Assembly (NCBI RefSeq): GCF_900101875.1
Contig: NZ_FNAI01000001.1
Coordinates: 248,001 to 312,000, forward strand
Source: Mucilaginibacter pineti
GTDB taxonomy: Bacteria; Bacteroidota; Bacteroidia; Sphingobacteriales; Sphingobacteriaceae
Direction: 5' to 3'
DNA length: 64,000 nucleotides
In this document: positions 62,422-64,000 of the stretch, in pieces
Numbering within the stretch: the first letter of the stretch is position 1
Layout of the letters: every line of letters begins with the position of its first letter
Position numbers and translations under genes: made by a program
The notes under the pieces: generated by a model
Databases searched by the model: none
What the model was told of the DNA's origin: nothing
Seen by the model: only the letters and a program-made list of their open reading frames with translations

Positions 62422-63486
62422 TTAATTGATGCTTTCCAGCATTTTTATGTATAATTCAATACCCTCGCGAATTTCATCTACATAAACAAATTCATCGGCA
62501 GTATGGGAGCGTGCCGAATCGCCGGGGCCAACTTTAATAGACGGAATATCAAGCAATGATTGATCTGACGTTGTTGGCGAGCCATAAGTAGTTCGGCCTA
62601 AAGCAATACCCGCCTGTACAATAGGGTGCTCCCTTGGTATTGATGATGGCTTCAACCTTATGGAACGTGGATTAACATCGCAGCTTACATGCTGGCGAAT
62701 GATCTCTAATACTTCCTCATTACGATAAGCATCTGTTACCCTTACATCAACCGTAAACGTGCAGCTTGCAGGTACTACGTTATGTTGCGAACCCGCGTTA
62801 ATAATGGTTACCGACATTTTTATCGGTCCAAAAACTTCCGATTCGTTAGGGAACCTGAAATTGCGGAACCACTCAATATCAGTTAAAGCTTTATAAATGG
62901 CATTATCGCCCTCTTCACGAGCGGCATGACCTGCGCGACCATGGGCCACACAATCCAATACCATTAAACCACGCTCGGCAATGGCCAGTTGCATCAGCGT
63001 GGGCTCTCCTACTATGCCGAAATCAAGTTTTCCCAGATCAGGGATTATCAGCTCAAGACCATTCACGCCAGAAATTTCTTCTTCGGCGGTAGTGGCCAGG
63101 CAAAAGTTATATTTCAGGTTCTCTTTATCATGAAAATAAAGGAAAACCGCTATCAGCGATACTAAACATCCGCCGGCATCATTACTGCCCAACCCAAAGA
63201 GTTTGCCATCTTCAATTTTAGCATCATACGGGTCGCGCGTGTAGCCCGAATTTGGCTTAACGGTGTCATGATGAGAATTAAGCAGTATGGTTGGTTTGGC
63301 AGCATCATAATGCTTATTCCAGGCCCAGATGTTATTTAGCTTGCGATGTGTTGTTACGCCTTGCTGCTGTAAAAGCTCGTTAATGAGGTCGGCAGTACGG
63401 TCTTCTTCTTTGCTGAAGGATGGTATGGATATTAGTTGCTGCAGTAACGTTACTGCCAGTTGAAATAGATTGTTGCTATCGGCCAT
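62422..63486 (-). CDS. M20 family metallo-hydrolase (acetylornithine/acetylcitrulline deacetylase-like)
   Basis: A 354-residue zinc enzyme. Metal ligands are visible in NSHHDTVKP, GLGSNDAGGCLVS, TAEEEISG and VGEPTLMQL, and the final His in SARSHTADEFVYVDE. The dimerisation domain lies at about 180-290. In Bacteroidota, this family includes the argE-like deacetylases that work with N-acetylated arginine precursors. No other arginine gene is in the window, so the specific substrate is not secure. It ends against the SDR gene through a shared terminator. Confidence 0.87.
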   Translation of the reverse strand: MADSNNLFQLAVTLLQQLISIPSFSKEEDRTADLINELLQQQGVTTHRKLNNIWAWNKHYDAAKPTILLNSHHDTVKPNSGYTRDPYDAKIEDGKLFGLGSNDAGGCLVSLIAVFLYFHDKENLKYNFCLATTAEEEISGVNGLELIIPDLGKLDFGIVGEPTLMQLAIAERGLMVLDCVAHGRAGHAAREEGDNAIYKALTDIEWFRNFRFPNESEVFGPIKMSVTIINAGSQHNVVPASCTFTVDVRVTDAYRNEEVLEIIRQHVSCDVNPRSIRLKPSSIPREHPIVQAGIALGRTTYGSPTTSDQSLLDIPSIKVGPGDSARSHTADEFVYVDEIREGIELYIKMLESIN

Positions 63487-63616
63487 ATAAATAGGGATCG
63501 TCCCCCGGTAGTTTGGTCACAAAATTAATACTTTTAATTGGAACCTTCCTGTTAAGTAATACGCGGTTTAATTTTTATAATTGTGTAAACATTACTAAAA
63601 CCTTTTACCAAATATT

Positions 63617-64000
63617 ATGAAAAAGCTATCCCTGCTATGTACATTGTTTGTATTACTGCTGATAAACGCCTCAAACGCCCAGCAAACCGATGTTTATAAT
63701 AAAAATGGTTACAAGCTAACTTTTATTAATTACGATAGCACGCTTGATACCGCGCTGCATACCACTATGGTAAATACTTTTTATAAAGTGTACCCGGTAT
63801 TGGTTAATGCTTACAACCCGGAGAGTATGAAAGAAGTTGTTTTTGTTATCGACACCACTTATAAAGGCGTAGCCGAAACTGGTCGTGGCCGGGTCAGGAT
63901 CAGTTCGCATTGGATGCACCAGCACCCAGAGGATATCGACGTTATTACACACGAAGTAATGCATATTGTGCAGGGATACGGCGGCCGCAGCGGCGGACCG
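63617..64000 (+). CDS. Basic secretory protein-type (PF04450) metallopeptidase, 3' end outside window
   Basis: The ATG at 63617 opens a signal peptide (KKLSLLCTLFVLLLINASNAQ). The next 107 residues match the plant basic-secretory-protein/peptidase family: EVVFVIDTTYKGVAET, VRISSHWMHQHPEDIDVITHEVMHIVQGYGG. The HEVMH sequence is a zinc-binding HExxH at about residues 115-119. The reading frame runs off the right edge. Similar proteins in Bacteroidota are secreted, of unknown substrate. No promoter is obvious in the 130 bases shared with the divergent M20 gene. Confidence 0.8.
   Translation, partial: MKKLSLLCTLFVLLLINASNAQQTDVYNKNGYKLTFINYDSTLDTALHTTMVNTFYKVYPVLVNAYNPESMKEVVFVIDTTYKGVAETGRGRVRISSHWMHQHPEDIDVITHEVMHIVQGYGGRSGGP

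Noticed and set aside
63716..63964. Minus-strand frame opposite the basic-secretory-type gene
   Set aside because: The plus strand encodes a signal peptide and HExxH domain in this interval, so the minus frame is a shadow.
1..64000. tRNA, rRNA, CRISPR, IS elements, prophage
   Set aside because: No clover-leaf-like segment in the gaps, no regularly spaced repeats of 25-40 bases, and no transposase or integrase frame were found by eye.

Overview
This window looks like chromosomal DNA of a Bacteroidota species, most probably a Sphingobacteriaceae member close to Mucilaginibacter or Pedobacter. That placement is inferred from family content: YceI/DUF5777, DUF2723, SdiA-regulated, RemB/Wzi-like, DUF3857-transglutaminase and Pycsar-TM proteins. 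It also fits the lack of Shine-Dalgarno sites and the presence of -33 TTTG / -7 TAnnTTTG type promoters. I see no rRNA, tRNA, CRISPR array, insertion sequence or phage gene.

Layout. (1) 1-4.6 kb: the tail of a membrane protein, then an ECF sigma factor translationally coupled to an inner-membrane protein with a C-terminal beta-barrel-like domain, then YceI, a DUF5777-like barrel and a Rieske lipoprotein, closed by a strong terminator. (2) 4.7-25.7 kb: a large surface-glycan locus. It holds two GT2 and four GT4 glycosyltransferases, a Wzx-like flippase, two O-antigen polymerase/ligase-like proteins, an ABC exporter, a nucleotidyltransferase and an amidohydrolase. Embedded on the minus strand is a compact block of three radical SAM enzymes (two with B12-binding domains) and two methyltransferases. 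One B12 radical SAM gene is split by a single in-frame TAA. (3) 25.8-33.4 kb: OmpA lipoprotein, GNAT, Crp/Fnr, a small membrane ORF, GH9 and GH20 glycosidases and a JmjC/cupin-8 protein, with a possible small RNA or attenuator at about 30.07-30.23 kb. (4) 33.6-40.6 kb: a complete RND efflux operon (adaptor, pump, outer-membrane factor) behind its TetR repressor. Both control regions carry the same palindrome, TTAAC-N3-GTTAA. (5) 40.7-44 kb: DinB, an MFS transporter and a diadenylate-cyclase-like protein.

(6) 44.1-53.3 kb is the most unusual part: a tight minus-strand operon. Its order is HD domain fused to a Pycsar-effector-like membrane domain; polyphosphate kinase 1; an SdiA-regulated-type lipoprotein; an Omp85-like barrel carrying an N-terminal domain with kinase-fold-like motifs; and a GAF-like protein. 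It converges on the diadenylate-cyclase-like gene. Together these make a candidate nucleotide/polyphosphate signalling island that I do not recognise as a described system. (7) 53.6-64 kb: a DUF3857-transglutaminase membrane protein, a DUF2723/TMEM260-like GT-C enzyme, a RemB/Wzi-like barrel, a divergent HxlR-SDR pair with a readable promoter and operator, an M20 deacetylase, and the start of a basic-secretory-protein-type metallopeptidase cut by the window edge.

All functional names come from reading motifs by eye; no database search was run. Start codons were moved to the internal ATG wherever the longest frame began with a non-ATG codon or carried an implausible leader.
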